Below, piece after piece: positions 52,128-61,529 of a DNA stretch of 64,000 bases (within the stretch, counting starts at the first letter, position 1; every line of letters starts with the position of its first letter). The notes under the pieces were generated by a model. It searched no databases. It had not been told where the DNA came from and was given only the letters and a program-made list of their open reading frames with translations. The stretch is from Rhodopirellula sp. P2 (lineage in GTDB: Bacteria > Planctomycetota > Planctomycetia > Pirellulales > Pirellulaceae), in the NCBI RefSeq assembly GCF_028768465.1, contig NZ_CP118225.1, forward strand, positions 6,305,001-6,369,000, read 5' to 3'. The position numbers were made by a program, and so were the translations under genes.

Positions 52128-52320
52128 TCAAGCAATCTCGGTCGCGGCGAAGATCCCCTGAGCAAGACGAGTCTTGGCTTTGCCGCGGACGATCCGTTGA
52201 GCCAGAGTGGACGGGGCCACCAGAAACGCTCGGGCGATTTCATCCGTTGTCATCCCGCAGACTTCTCGCAGTGTCAGTGAGACAAAGCGCCAAGCACAAT
52301 CCAAATGCGTGTCACAACGC
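52128..52320 (-). pseudogene. Remnant of a YCII-associated ECF sigma factor
   Basis: The minus-strand frame ending at 52128 contains CDTHLDCAWRFVSLTLREVC then GMTTDEIARAFLVAPSTLAQ and RIVRGKAKTR. This matches region 4 of the large ECF sigma factors paired with YCII/DGPF proteins, where LTLREVxGLTTEEIARAFLV followed by TLAQR is the hallmark. Upstream of about 52320 the frame loses similarity and runs into the next gene's region, so about three quarters of the protein (normally over 400 residues) is gone. Confidence 0.75.
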
Positions 52321-52377
52321 GAGATCGCCAGCCAGTTCGAAACCTCATCGATGCAGTCTGCTCCGAAAAAGCTCGGA

Positions 52378-52620
52378 CTACGGGTTGGTCTCCACCGCGT
52401 CGCGATCGATGCTGGCGTCGATGTTTTCGGCAGCCCGATCGATTGCTTTGGCAGCTCCATCGGCGGCTTCCCGTGAGGTTTCGACCAACGAGGATGTGTC
52501 CTGACGAACTTTGTCCGTGTCGACACGCACGGTTGGATCGCCATCGTCCGAAGTGAATCGCAACCAACCAACGACCGCCATCAGCAGGACGATAGCGACG
52601 ACAAAGATGAGAGCACGCAT
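52378..52620 (-). CDS. Small single-pass membrane protein (80 aa)
   Basis: MRALIFVVAIVLLMAVVGWL is an N-terminal membrane anchor. The remaining residues form a hydrophilic, probably alpha-helical tail (TVRVDTDKVRQDTSSLVETS, REAADGAAKAIDRAAENIDA) with heptad-like Ala/Asp spacing. Function unknown. The 302 bases upstream, up to the GH13 start, show no other gene. Confidence 0.72.
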   Translation of the reverse strand: MRALIFVVAIVLLMAVVGWLRFTSDDGDPTVRVDTDKVRQDTSSLVETSREAADGAAKAIDRAAENIDASIDRDAVETNP

Positions 52621-52922
52621 GGGTTTTCTTGGAGTTGAAAGGAAACGGTCGCCACCCGTTTTTGTGACTTTTCTGGGACCACCTCAACCTGAAGAACAAT
52701 ATGGGTGATGGCCAAGGGAGGGGCGAGGGAGACGGAACGCAATTGGTGTGCCGTAGGTTCAGTGCTTTGGATGAAATCTCGTTGAAGGGTTCGCGGTCGG
52801 CACAGAAATTGCCTTGTCGACGGAGGCTCAGCAGAGCATGGTCTTGGTTGCGTTTTGCGATGATTGATTCGCTGCACCAACAAACCAGCTTGCAAGTTGC
52901 GATCGTCATCGAAGGACGTGAA

Positions 52923-54755
52923 ATGAATGGAACCTCGGTTTTGTCGAGTAGTGATTTGAACCAAGAACAGATTCTGAACGCGGAGGCTTCCAAACAAGGA
53001 ATGGGAGCCATCGTTCACGAGAAGGGCGTTGCCTTTCGGGTCTGGGCCCCAAACGCAGACCGTGTTTCGGTCGTGGGAACGTTCAACGACTGGGACGAGG
53101 AATCCAATCCGTTGCAGCGAGAAGAACACGGCACTTGGTACGCCGACATTGCGAAAGCCAAACCCGGCGACGAATACCAGTACCAGATCATCAACGGGGA
53201 CCAGTCATTCAATCGCATCGACCCGTACGCCCGGGAAGTCACCAATTCGATCGGCAACGCGGTCGTCTACGCAGACACATTTGATTGGAAGCATCCGGCC
53301 TTTGATCGACCGGCTCAGAACGAGTTGGTGATCTACGAGATGCATATCGGAACGTTTCATCGAGACGATCCCGATCAACCGGGAACGTTCTCTGATGCAG
53401 TGGCGAAGTTCAAGCATCTCAAAGAACTCGGTATCAACGCGATTCAGATCATGCCTGTCGCCGAATTTGCTGGTGATTTGTCATGGGGTTACAACCCCGC
53501 TCACATCTTTGCAGTCGAACAGGCTTATGGTGGTCCGGACGCGTTGAAAGCGTTCGTCGACGCGGCACATCAAGCCGGCTTTGCGGTGATCATCGACGTC
53601 GTTTACAACCACTTTGGCCCCAGCGACTTGGATTTGTGGCAGTTCGATGGGTGGAGCGAAAACGACAAGGGTGGCATCTACTTCTATCAAGACCATCGTT
53701 CCAGCACGCCTTGGGGTGACACCCGACCAGACTATGGTCGCGGCGAAGTTCGCCAGTTCATTCACGACAACGCGATGATGTGGATGCGAGAATTCCACGC
53801 CGATGGATTGCGGTATGACATGACCGCTTACATTCGCACGGTCTCAGGGATTGGCAACGATGACATTGCCGAAGGCTGGGGTTTGATGCAGTGGATCAAT
53901 CGTGATTTGCGAAAGGAGTTCCCAGGGTGCTACTTGATCGCGGAAGACCTGCAAACCAACAACTGGTTGACCAAAACCGAGGACCAAGGCGGCGCAGGCT
54001 TCACAACGCAGTGGGACGCGGCCTTTGTCCATCCGATCAGATCGGCAGTGCAAGAAATCGATGATGCTCATCGAGACATGTGGGCGGTGCGAGACGCGTT
54101 GTGCCATCGATACAACGGGGACGCTTTTCAGCGAGTGATCTACAGCGAGTCGCATGATGAAGTTGCCAACGGAAAATCACGTGTTCCGAGTGAGATCGAC
54201 GCCAGTGATCCAGAGAGTCGTTTCGCCAAGAAGCGAACGGTCCTGGCTGCGGCATTGGCGCTCACGGCCCCTGGCATCCCGATGCTGTTCCAGGGACAAG
54301 AGATGTTGGAAGACGACTGGTTCGAGGACACCGATCCACTGGAGTGGGAACGGACTCGCCGGCTCAGAGGAATCAAACGCCTTTTTCGCGACCTGATTCA
54401 CCTGCGTTTGAACGAAGACGGCACGTCGCGAGGATTGACGGGCCAGCACATCTTGATGCATCACGTCAACGAAAATGACAAAGTGGTGGCGTTCGTGCGG
54501 CGTGCCGAGGATCCTCAGGACGACGTTTTGGTGCTGGCAAACTTTGCCAACCGTTCTTGGGATCAATACGAAATCGGTTTTCCCGATTCGGGCGATTGGC
54601 AATTGAAGCTCAACACCGATTGGTCTGGCTACGATCAGGACTTCGACGATCATCCGGTCGAACATGTCGATGCGACGGACCAGCCCTACGATGGTTTGCC
54701 AGCTCGTGCCGAAGTGTCGTTTGGCGCTTACGCGGTTCTGATCTACACCCGCTGA
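52923..54755 (+). CDS. GH13 alpha-glucan enzyme with N-terminal CBM48 (branching-enzyme-like)
   Basis: 610 residues from ATG 52923; upstream in-frame starts precede unrelated residues. CBM48 at about 33-105 (GVAFRVWAPNADRVSVVGTF then NDWD). GH13 barrel about 130-500: region I DVVYNHFG (225-232), region II GLRYDM with nucleophile D299, region III IAED with acid/base E341, and region IV YSESHDEVANGKSR. C-terminal beta domain to 610. The YEMHIGTFHRD opening and SHDE suggest 1,4-alpha-glucan branching or maltooligosyltrehalose-type enzymes. No signal peptide, so probably cytoplasmic glycogen metabolism; no other glycogen genes are adjacent. Confidence 0.9.
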   Translation: MNGTSVLSSSDLNQEQILNAEASKQGMGAIVHEKGVAFRVWAPNADRVSVVGTFNDWDEESNPLQREEHGTWYADIAKAKPGDEYQYQIINGDQSFNRIDPYAREVTNSIGNAVVYADTFDWKHPAFDRPAQNELVIYEMHIGTFHRDDPDQPGTFSDAVAKFKHLKELGINAIQIMPVAEFAGDLSWGYNPAHIFAVEQAYGGPDALKAFVDAAHQAGFAVIIDVVYNHFGPSDLDLWQFDGWSENDKGGIYFYQDHRSSTPWGDTRPDYGRGEVRQFIHDNAMMWMREFHADGLRYDMTAYIRTVSGIGNDDIAEGWGLMQWINRDLRKEFPGCYLIAEDLQTNNWLTKTEDQGGAGFTTQWDAAFVHPIRSAVQEIDDAHRDMWAVRDALCHRYNGDAFQRVIYSESHDEVANGKSRVPSEIDASDPESRFAKKRTVLAAALALTAPGIPMLFQGQEMLEDDWFEDTDPLEWERTRRLRGIKRLFRDLIHLRLNEDGTSRGLTGQHILMHHVNENDKVVAFVRRAEDPQDDVLVLANFANRSWDQYEIGFPDSGDWQLKLNTDWSGYDQDFDDHPVEHVDATDQPYDGLPARAEVSFGAYAVLIYTR

Positions 54756-55040
54756 GCCCCGCAGGGCGATCGTTCTTGAACCTCGACGACGCCGCGTTTC
54801 CTCGTTTTCATTGCCCCTCGCCTGCTGCGAAATTGCCTTCACGGAACGTGAAAAACGCGGACGTTGCCCAAAATGTGGGACGCCGATAGACTGTCGCTGC
54901 ACTGCCCGAACACACCGTTCGAGCGGTGCTCGGCATCGTCGACTCGACCTCAGATGTCGGTTGTTTTGTGGTGTTGGCTTGCATTGAAAGTCCTCCTTCA
55001 CAAACCAAACACGGGGTCCATTCAGCGCCCCCACTCTCTC

Positions 55041-55114
<74 letters not shown>

Positions 55115-55466
55115 CTTTTCTGTGCAGTGCTCTCTGTCCAAGGCAGTGTTTTGCTGACGGTCCGCGAGGCTTGGCCGCAGGGGCTCATTCAGGTGCTGTG
55201 ATCGCAAAATCGGCACATCGGAGGTATCTGCGGGCGTTGGCTGCGATCCAATCCCAACCGTCTCACGCGTTGAATCGGCTGGATCCGCTAGCCAGCAGCG
55301 TCTCGGCTGAGTTCTCAATTGCGGCTGAGCCCCCAATTGACAGTTGCCGCCCAACAAATGGAGATTGGGCCCCGCTTGGTCTATCCTGATGCGTTCACGG
55401 GCATCCATCACAATGCCCGGCGTCGTTCCAACCCGTCTTCCTCACGAGATCTCTGTCGTGCCTTTC

Positions 55467-56642
55467 ATGCGAATTCTTTCTTTCACCTTCCTCGCTTTGC
55501 TCTCCGGAATTCCGATGAATGGGATGGCCCACGAGGGTCACGACCACGGAGATTCCGACGCGTCGAAGGAATCCGCCGCGGAGTTCGATCCGACGGCGCC
55601 GACCAACAAATTCCAAGTGAACGGCAAAACGTATCGCTGGGAACATCGCCCCGAGTTGGGCAAGCAATCCGAAGCGATGATCGATGCAGCCAAAGGCGGC
55701 CTGCACAACAACGCTGATCGGGATTTGCTGACCGGCGAAATCGTGACCGCTGTTGCCAAGCACGGGCTCGTGACGCTCGATCCCGAGTTGAAGGAATGGA
55801 CACCCGTCGAAGATCAGGACCCAGTGTTCGCTGCCGGCATGAACGCTCACGGCACCGACTGTTTCGTCTTGGATGGTGAATCGTACTGGACGTTTGCTTC
55901 GACCAACACGCAACAAGTGTTCGTGACCAAACGTGGCAAGGTCTTGGCAACGCTGAGCCAACCCAAGGGGGATGAATTCGACAACCCGACCGTCAATGAA
56001 TACTTCAAGGCGGGTGGACGATTCACTCCTTGCGATGTCGTCTTCTTGCCAGATGCAAAGCGTTTGGTCGTCGTCATCGGGTACGCACCGGGTGACTTTG
56101 CCTTGTCCGCAGAGTTGGTTGACGGCCAATGGAAATGGAACGGTCCGGCATGGGGCGGCCGAGAAGGCAGCGGAGGGATGCTCAACACTGGGCACGGCGT
56201 TCAGGTTGCAACAGAAGGTGGCCAAGAAATCGTTGAAATCGCGTCGCGTTCACACGGTCGCATTTTCTCGTTCACGCCAGGTGGAGCTCAGATTCGCACA
56301 CCCGGAGCTGGCAAGGAGTACTACATTCAGTTGCCCAAAGGTTCGAACCCTTGCAACATTTCAAGCTTCGGCGACAGCATGTTCCTGCCGTTGTTGAATG
56401 CATTGCCCAAGACCAACGGGTCGGCGCCCGTGTTGGTGATGGACAATGGAAAGCCATCGGGTGCTCTGGTTCCCGCGACCTACGAGACGTTGCAGTTGAT
56501 GCGTCACATGCATGGTTTCTGCCCCGTTGAGATCGATGGCAAGTTGTTCGGCGTTGTCCTGTCATGGCGAAACGGTGGCGAAAATTCGAAGGGCAAACTC
56601 AACGATGGTCAAATCGCGATTTTCGAAGCGGTCGAAGAGTAG
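55467..56642 (+). CDS. Exported protein of unknown function, probably beta-propeller
   Basis: 391 residues from ATG 55467 (MRILSFTFLALLSGIPMNGM), giving a signal peptide; the upstream extension is Pro/Arg-rich and not signal-like. The mature N-terminus is His/Asp-rich (HEGHDHGDSDASKE), a possible metal-binding stretch. The body has repeated beta-rich segments (SYWTFASTNTQQVFVTKRGK; FTPCDVVFLPDAKRLVVVIG; TGHGVQVATEGGQEIVEIAS; HGRIFSFTPGGAQIRTPG) resembling NHL-type propeller blades. No enzyme motif seen. Followed after 57 nt by small membrane-protein genes on the same strand. Confidence 0.75.
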   Translation: MRILSFTFLALLSGIPMNGMAHEGHDHGDSDASKESAAEFDPTAPTNKFQVNGKTYRWEHRPELGKQSEAMIDAAKGGLHNNADRDLLTGEIVTAVAKHGLVTLDPELKEWTPVEDQDPVFAAGMNAHGTDCFVLDGESYWTFASTNTQQVFVTKRGKVLATLSQPKGDEFDNPTVNEYFKAGGRFTPCDVVFLPDAKRLVVVIGYAPGDFALSAELVDGQWKWNGPAWGGREGSGGMLNTGHGVQVATEGGQEIVEIASRSHGRIFSFTPGGAQIRTPGAGKEYYIQLPKGSNPCNISSFGDSMFLPLLNALPKTNGSAPVLVMDNGKPSGALVPATYETLQLMRHMHGFCPVEIDGKLFGVVLSWRNGGENSKGKLNDGQIAIFEAVEE

Positions 56643-56699
56643 ACCGAGTTGGCATGGGCTGTGCCCGTGCGATTCCCGCTGCATGAAGTGACCGATGTC

Positions 56700-56834
56700 A
56701 TGACAAACCTTCCTTTGGCATTGGTCTGGTTGCTGTTTCTGTTGTTCGCCATTCCCCTCGCGGGATTGGCGTGGAACGCTCGGCAGCAATCGCGTGCGGT
56801 GGCGCAGGTCGATCTCACGCCCAAGACCACTTAG
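56700..56834 (+). CDS. Small membrane protein (44 aa)
   Basis: MTNLPLALVWLLFLLFAIPL then AGLAWNARQQSRA is one hydrophobic helix and a short basic tail. ATG 56700 is chosen; an upstream in-frame start adds 17 residues that overlap nothing. First of a run of small membrane proteins on the plus strand. No domain recognised. Confidence 0.55.
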   Translation: MTNLPLALVWLLFLLFAIPLAGLAWNARQQSRAVAQVDLTPKTT

Positions 56835-56894
56835 GAAGGTCCGGTCATCGATAACGGGGCCGGAACAAGGTCGCAAGAGATCACTGTTTCCGTC

Positions 56895-57101
56895 GTGACG
56901 TCGGTTTCGACATCGCAAACGGTGGAACTGGGGCCAATCGCGTTTCGGGTATCTGCCCGAGAGTGGGCCGCCAACGCGGTGCTGATGAGCATCGTTTTGC
57001 TGGGGATCGGCTTGATTGGCCTGCTGCATTTTCCGGATGATTCACCGACGACCGAATCTCCAATGAGTTCGGGGACAATCAGCGCCCCCCTTGGCGATTG
57101 A
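56895..57101 (+). CDS. Small membrane protein (68 aa)
   Basis: GTG start. Hydrophilic N-terminus (VELGPIAFRVSAREWA), one membrane helix (NAVLMSIVLLGIGLIGLLHF) and a Ser/Thr/Pro-rich tail. No domain recognised; it belongs to the 56.7-59.3 kb run of small membrane proteins. The start codon is uncertain. Confidence 0.5.
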   Translation: MTSVSTSQTVELGPIAFRVSAREWAANAVLMSIVLLGIGLIGLLHFPDDSPTTESPMSSGTISAPLGD

Positions 57102-57180
57102 TTCGGCCCTTCATGAAGGCGAGATCATCCGACGGTCTTCGGCCAATGGGCTTGTCCGTTCTCTCACTTCGAGCGTTTCC

Positions 57181-57633
57181 ATGCAGAGAAGACATTTTCT
57201 TTCGTTCTCAGCGTTCGCGGCCGCCGCATCCGTCACGGGATGCGATTCGGGCAAGGTGACAGAGCCCATTGCGGCTTCGGTGGAGCGAGTGGCAACGGAG
57301 GTTGAGGACGCCGTTGATGAGACATCGACCGAAAGCTTGGAACGTTACCGCGTTGCATTGCGAGGCTACGAAATTGTGTCGGGGATGATTGGACCGCGAG
57401 TGTTCTTCTTGCCATATCCTGGGATGAGGATCCTGTCCGTGGTGATTGTGGCGACCACGGTCTCGGCGAAGTTGGCGGTCAAGTACATCGACACGGAGTT
57501 GATTCAACGACAGTTCGAAGAAGAGCTGACGGATCATGAACGCTCGCTGGTCGAGTCCGATGGCTACGTCCAATTCGAAACTGAAAGTGGCGTCTCAGAG
57601 ACGGTTATGCTGGGGCCAAGCGAGTACGCGTGA
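57181..57633 (+). CDS. Predicted lipoprotein with membrane segment (150 aa)
   Basis: From ATG 57181: MQRRHFLSFSAFAAAASVTG then Cys21, a Tat-like RR start and lipobox (SVTGC). An acidic helical stretch follows (VERVATEVEDAVDETSTESL), then hydrophobic RILSVVIVATTVSAKLAVKY, and a charged C-terminus (QRQFEEELTDHERSLVESDG). No family recognised. The upstream 30 codons of the frame are not protein-like. Confidence 0.6.
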   Translation: MQRRHFLSFSAFAAAASVTGCDSGKVTEPIAASVERVATEVEDAVDETSTESLERYRVALRGYEIVSGMIGPRVFFLPYPGMRILSVVIVATTVSAKLAVKYIDTELIQRQFEEELTDHERSLVESDGYVQFETESGVSETVMLGPSEYA

Positions 57634-57685
57634 GTTCCATTCATCGGCCACCTGAAATCCACTGAGCCCATCGTCGGATCCAATC

Positions 57686-57982
57686 TTGAAAGCCCCACGC
57701 CCCACCATCACTCTCGGGTTCAATGTTCTGCTGATTTTGTACTCGGCGGGAACCGGGTTCATCACGTTCGCTTTTTCGGACAAAGCCCAGAACGTTCCCA
57801 TCCAAGGCTTGGTGCTCACATCGTTGATCGATTTTGTTCGCTACCTGATCATGATGTTCATTTCCGCATGGTTCATTCGCGAATTCTGGAATCGATTGGT
57901 CGCAGATTTGTTCTCGATCCGCTTCCTCGCCTATCGTGAGGCCATCACGATTGTCGTCCTCTTGGGTTTGTTCGGCTTGTGA
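57686..57982 (+). CDS. Predicted integral membrane protein (98 aa)
   Basis: TTG start (MKAPRPTITLGFNVLLILYS). Hydrophobic segments at about 9-30, 42-62 (LVLTSLIDFVRYLIMMFISA) and 80-97 (REAITIVVLLGLFGL) suggest three membrane helices. No domain recognised. The start is uncertain. Confidence 0.55.
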   Translation: MKAPRPTITLGFNVLLILYSAGTGFITFAFSDKAQNVPIQGLVLTSLIDFVRYLIMMFISAWFIREFWNRLVADLFSIRFLAYREAITIVVLLGLFGL

Positions 57983-58144
57983 ACAAGCGACGATTGATTC
58001 ACAACAGGCGATTTGACTCGATCATGTTTGACTCGGCCAAGCAGGGGCAATAAGATCATTTGATCGCTTCCCTTTCGTGACCAGTGGTCGACGGAGTGCA
58101 TTCGGCGAACTTTCCAGTCCATTTGTTTGTTGGAGAATTCAGCC

Positions 58145-58651
58145 ATGCACCTTTCCGTTGGTATCTTCGAACTTGTCTTGCCCGTCGTTCTTGGGCTTGT
58201 CTCACTGCTTCTGCGGTGGCGTCGCAGCAAGTATCAGCAAACGGCGGTGATTGCCTTTGCCTGCTCCGGCGGTGCGACCTTGCTATCGCCCGCGGACCTT
58301 GCGTCCACGTTGATCTTCACCATCGCGTTCTTTTTGTGCTTCCAACTGGGGACACGTTCCAAGAGGCCAGTGAAGACAAACGAGATGATGGAGACGGACG
58401 TCGACCATTCGCGATCGAGCTGGATCAATCCGTTTCGCTTGGGAGCGGTGGGGGCTGCTCTTGGAGTCGCCGTCTTCGCATTCGGACAAATGCAACTCTG
58501 GCAGCGGGCGACCGAACCGCTGGCCCATCACGTTTTCCGAGCATGGGCCGCCAGTTGGATTGGAACCATGCTGCTTGTACTGTCAGCTACTTGGTGGGGC
58601 TACCATTTCGCGAGCCGACAAGTGCTGGGTAAGAAAGACGCCTCCAGTTGA
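58145..58651 (+). CDS. Predicted integral membrane protein (168 aa)
   Basis: ATG 58145 with TTGGAG about ten nt upstream. Hydrophobic segments MHLSVGIFELVLPVVLGLVS, VIAFACSGGATLLSPADLAS with TLIFTIAFFLCFQLG, RLGAVGAALGVAVFAFGQMQ and WIGTMLLVLSATWWGYHFAS predict four to five membrane helices. No motif for a known family. Ends 26 nt before the next gene on the same strand. Confidence 0.7.
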   Translation: MHLSVGIFELVLPVVLGLVSLLLRWRRSKYQQTAVIAFACSGGATLLSPADLASTLIFTIAFFLCFQLGTRSKRPVKTNEMMETDVDHSRSSWINPFRLGAVGAALGVAVFAFGQMQLWQRATEPLAHHVFRAWAASWIGTMLLVLSATWWGYHFASRQVLGKKDASS

Positions 58652-58677
58652 CCGCACTCGAGCAGAACAGGTGCCTC

Positions 58678-59334
58678 ATGCGATTCACGTTGACGCAGAT
58701 TTTGACCACGGTGCTCGTCGTCGCCTTGGGGTTCGCGCTCGTTGGCACTCAGTTCCGGCATCAGCGACGGATCGCGTCGTTGGAACATGCTCTCTATCAA
58801 GCCCGCGAGGACATTGCGATTGCCGAGTACGGTTCTGCGAGCTGTCAGCTGCTGGAATTCCGCCCACATTTTCATGACGATCCATCGAGCTTGCGTTTCT
58901 TGAATCACGAAATTGCTCGTTCGATTTTGATGCACTGGGAACGCGAAGCGGCAATCGATGCGGCCGTTGACACTCCTGGTCATAGCAAGGCATTTGCAAA
59001 ACGGGCCTTGGCACTATTGGAGTGCACGACACCGGACGATTTTGTTCGAGAGTTGCGTTCGAGGTTTTCAATCTATCCCGATGATGAATTGGAATCATGG
59101 TTCTCCCGCAGCCCACCAGGCGACCTGCTCAACTTCAAGGCGTTCTTGCAGGCAGCACTTGAACTGAATGAACCTGCAGGCCCTGGGAGCCACCGAAAGT
59201 CTTGGCGACTTCCGCTACGGCATCGGATCCCCATTTTTGATCGTGACGCACCACTCAACATACTCCAGAATGCTCTTCACGCGTTTCTCTCTCTCATTGC
59301 TGTCCAACGAAACCGACATGAGTTCATCTCCTAA
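58678..59334 (+). CDS. Membrane-anchored hypothetical protein (218 aa)
   Basis: ATG 58678. MRFTLTQILTTVLVVALGFA then LVGTQFRH is an N-terminal anchor, followed by a coiled-coil-like segment (QRRIASLEHALYQAREDIAI). The middle is globular and His-rich (LLEFRPHFHDDPSSLRFLNH). The last about 50 residues become Arg/His-rich and overlap the start of the next gene by 17 bases. A frame error near 59180 is possible. Function unknown. Confidence 0.55.
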   Translation: MRFTLTQILTTVLVVALGFALVGTQFRHQRRIASLEHALYQAREDIAIAEYGSASCQLLEFRPHFHDDPSSLRFLNHEIARSILMHWEREAAIDAAVDTPGHSKAFAKRALALLECTTPDDFVRELRSRFSIYPDDELESWFSRSPPGDLLNFKAFLQAALELNEPAGPGSHRKSWRLPLRHRIPIFDRDAPLNILQNALHAFLSLIAVQRNRHEFIS

Positions 59335-59899
59335 TCCAGACGACTACCTTGGGCATTGCGAGGACATTGATGCTGACCATCCGGACATCGTTGAATGTGC
59401 ACGCAAGTTGGCGGGGGCATCAATCGAGGAAACCGCTAAAAACTGCATTGAGTTTGTACGTGACGCGATCCAGCACACCGGAGATGAACAGCGAAACCCG
59501 GTGACGTGCCGAGCGTCGGATGTGCTGTTGCACGGGATTGGATACTGCTACGCCAAGAGTCATCTGCTGTGTGCGTTGTTACGAGCCAATCAAATCCCCG
59601 CCGGGATGTGTTACCAGCGATTGTCGGTCGACAGCGATGGTGCACCGTTTTGCTTGCATGGATTGAACGCGGTTCATTTGCCGGGGCATGGCTGGGTTCG
59701 GATTGACGCTCGTGGGAACAAACCCGGTGTGAACGCCCAGTTTGATCCGCCTCATGAGCGACTCGCGTTTGCAGCCAAAATGGAAGGCGAACGAGACCTC
59801 CCAGAGATTTGGCGAGAGCCACATCCGGCCGTGGTTGAGCGACTCAGGCGGCACGATGACTGGATCGAGCTCTCCAAAGACTTGCCTGATCTCGTTTGA
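59318..59899 (+). CDS. Transglutaminase-like cysteine hydrolase
   Basis: 193 residues from ATG 59318 (MSSSPNPDDYLGHCEDIDAD). The triad of the transglutaminase core is visible: C77 in GIGYCYAKSHLLCALLRA, H120 in LNAVHLPGHGWVRI and D130 in RIDARGN. SIEETAKNCIEFVRDAIQHT precedes it as in typical family members. No signal peptide, so probably cytoplasmic. Such proteins are usually proteases or amidases rather than cross-linking enzymes; the substrate is unknown. Confidence 0.88.
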   Translation: MSSSPNPDDYLGHCEDIDADHPDIVECARKLAGASIEETAKNCIEFVRDAIQHTGDEQRNPVTCRASDVLLHGIGYCYAKSHLLCALLRANQIPAGMCYQRLSVDSDGAPFCLHGLNAVHLPGHGWVRIDARGNKPGVNAQFDPPHERLAFAAKMEGERDLPEIWREPHPAVVERLRRHDDWIELSKDLPDLV

Positions 59900-60271
59900 A
59901 GGCAACCGCCAGACGGTACAATGGAGACCACTGTCGCGACGTGGTCGATTGCGTCGCGGCGTTTGAATGGTTGCTTGGCGATTGCCTGCATGCCTTCCAG
60001 AGGGTCCTTGCCGAGAAATGACGAAAACCAAAGAGGGGCTGAGACCTCCTGCGACAGCCAAGTAACGTCAAGATTTCGGCACTGGCCCCTTCCAGTGCCC
60101 CGAATCGACTCGTTGAATTTCGGTTGATTGATTTGGTGATCGCTGGAGATACCCTAAAACGCCGTGCCGCGTTTCCGGCGGTATGCCCCCGAAGTGAGCA
60201 ATCTTGACACAGACGACCGAAAGCAAATCGCCAATCACGGTCGTCCCGTATCGCCTTGAGAGAATGACATC
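59900..60271. other. Intergenic, nothing recognised
   Basis: 372 bases between same-strand genes. No protein-like frame, repeat copy or clear hairpin was found; presumably it holds the promoter of the 60272-62819 pair. Confidence 0.4.
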
Positions 60272-61504
60272 ATGAATTGTTTGTTGAATCTGATGACTCG
60301 AGCCGCCATCGCGGCATTCTGCGTGAGCCTTAGCGCCAATTCGCTTCTCGCGTTGGACGACGCACCGAAGGACAAGGAAACAGAGAAGGCGGCTGAACCG
60401 CTCAAGGTGCAAGGAACATTCGAGGCAACTCAAAGCTCGGAATTGACGCACGGGTTGGATCAGTTCGGTGCACTCGAGATCAAGAAGATCGTGCCTCACG
60501 GAACCGAAGTCAAACAGGGACAGACGGTCATTTGGTTCGACACGGAATCCATCGACAAAAAACTTTCCGCCGCCGAGATCGACATTCGCTTGGCAAGGAT
60601 CACCGCCGCAGACGAACAGTTTGCCTACGATCAATTCGTTGCCGCTCAAGAACTTGATCGCCAGGATGCGGAACGGAAGCGTCAATCCGCCAAGCAGGCC
60701 TACGACAACTACTTGCAATTCGACCGCGATCGTAAAATCAAAAGCGCTGAATTTGACATTGAAATGTCCAAAGCCTCACTCGAGAACGCGGCCGAGGAAT
60801 TGAAGCAGCTTCAGCAGATGTACGACGCCGATGATTTGACCGAGGAATCGGAAGAGATCGTGCTCAAGCGTGCCAAGCGAGCTGTCGAGTCCGCTCAATT
60901 TCGTTTGGAAAGCACGGAGATCCGGTCCAAACGAATCATTGAACAATCCATTCCCGCCGAAGACGCCTCGACCGAAGCCGCGTGGGAACGAGCTCAAATG
61001 ACATACGAGAAAACCATTCGCGATCTCGACAGTGCGAAAAAGAAACGCGACCTGGAACGCCGCAAGGCCGCTGATGCTTTAACCGAGAAGGAAGCGAACT
61101 TCAAAGACCTCCGCGAACAACGAAAATCGATTGTCATCCAGGCACCCGGCAATGGGATCCTGCTGTATGGAGAACTCAGTCGCGGTGCACTGAACGCCAA
61201 GCCGAGTCCGATCAAGGCAGGAGCGAAGGTCTCCACTGATCAGGTCATCGCCACGTTGGTTCAGCCCAAAAGGATGCGAGTTCGCTTGACGCTGAGCGAG
61301 GCAGATCTGGCTAGCATCCAAGCTGGCGACTCATGCGTTATCAAGCCAGCGATTGCCCCGAAGACGGAGGTCAAGGGCAGCATTGATTCGCTCGCATCGG
61401 TGCCGTTCATGGGAACGAAGTTTGATGCAACAGTGAAGATCACAGGCAAATTGCCCGAAGCGGTGAAACCGACGATGACCGCGACCGTTGAATTGACGAA
61501 ATGA
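60272..61504 (+). CDS. Membrane-fusion (HlyD/RND adaptor-like) protein
   Basis: 410 residues; signal peptide to about residue 28 (ending LLALDDA). Beta-barrel and lipoyl-like half (EIKKIVPHGTEVKQGQTVIW), then a long coiled coil about 105-270 (LDRQDAERKRQSAKQAYDNY, LERRKAADALTEKEANFKDL), then lipoyl return IVIQAPGNGILLYGELSRGA and a C-terminal barrel (RVRLTLSEADLASIQAGDSC; PTMTATVELTK). Such adaptors link inner-membrane pumps to outer-membrane channels. No pump or TolC gene is adjacent; instead a squalene-cyclase-fold gene follows after 25 nt, an unusual partner. Confidence 0.85.
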   Translation: MNCLLNLMTRAAIAAFCVSLSANSLLALDDAPKDKETEKAAEPLKVQGTFEATQSSELTHGLDQFGALEIKKIVPHGTEVKQGQTVIWFDTESIDKKLSAAEIDIRLARITAADEQFAYDQFVAAQELDRQDAERKRQSAKQAYDNYLQFDRDRKIKSAEFDIEMSKASLENAAEELKQLQQMYDADDLTEESEEIVLKRAKRAVESAQFRLESTEIRSKRIIEQSIPAEDASTEAAWERAQMTYEKTIRDLDSAKKKRDLERRKAADALTEKEANFKDLREQRKSIVIQAPGNGILLYGELSRGALNAKPSPIKAGAKVSTDQVIATLVQPKRMRVRLTLSEADLASIQAGDSCVIKPAIAPKTEVKGSIDSLASVPFMGTKFDATVKITGKLPEAVKPTMTATVELTK

Positions 61505-61529
61505 TCGTGATCATCCTCGGGAAAATGCA

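Noticed and set aside
55115-55466. TCAATTG ... CAATTGA inverted pair around 55315-55340 as a terminator or operator
   Set aside because: A 7-bp stem with a long loop and no T-tract or clear gene-end context; not distinguishable from chance.
56562-57029. 155-codon minus-strand frame across two small membrane genes
   Set aside because: Gln/Arg/His-rich composition of an antisense shadow; the plus frames have clean hydrophobic segments.
60068-60718. 216-codon minus-strand frame with a hydrophobic start
   Set aside because: It overlaps the start of the membrane-fusion protein gene, whose signal peptide and coiled coil are convincing; the minus frame lacks any family pattern.
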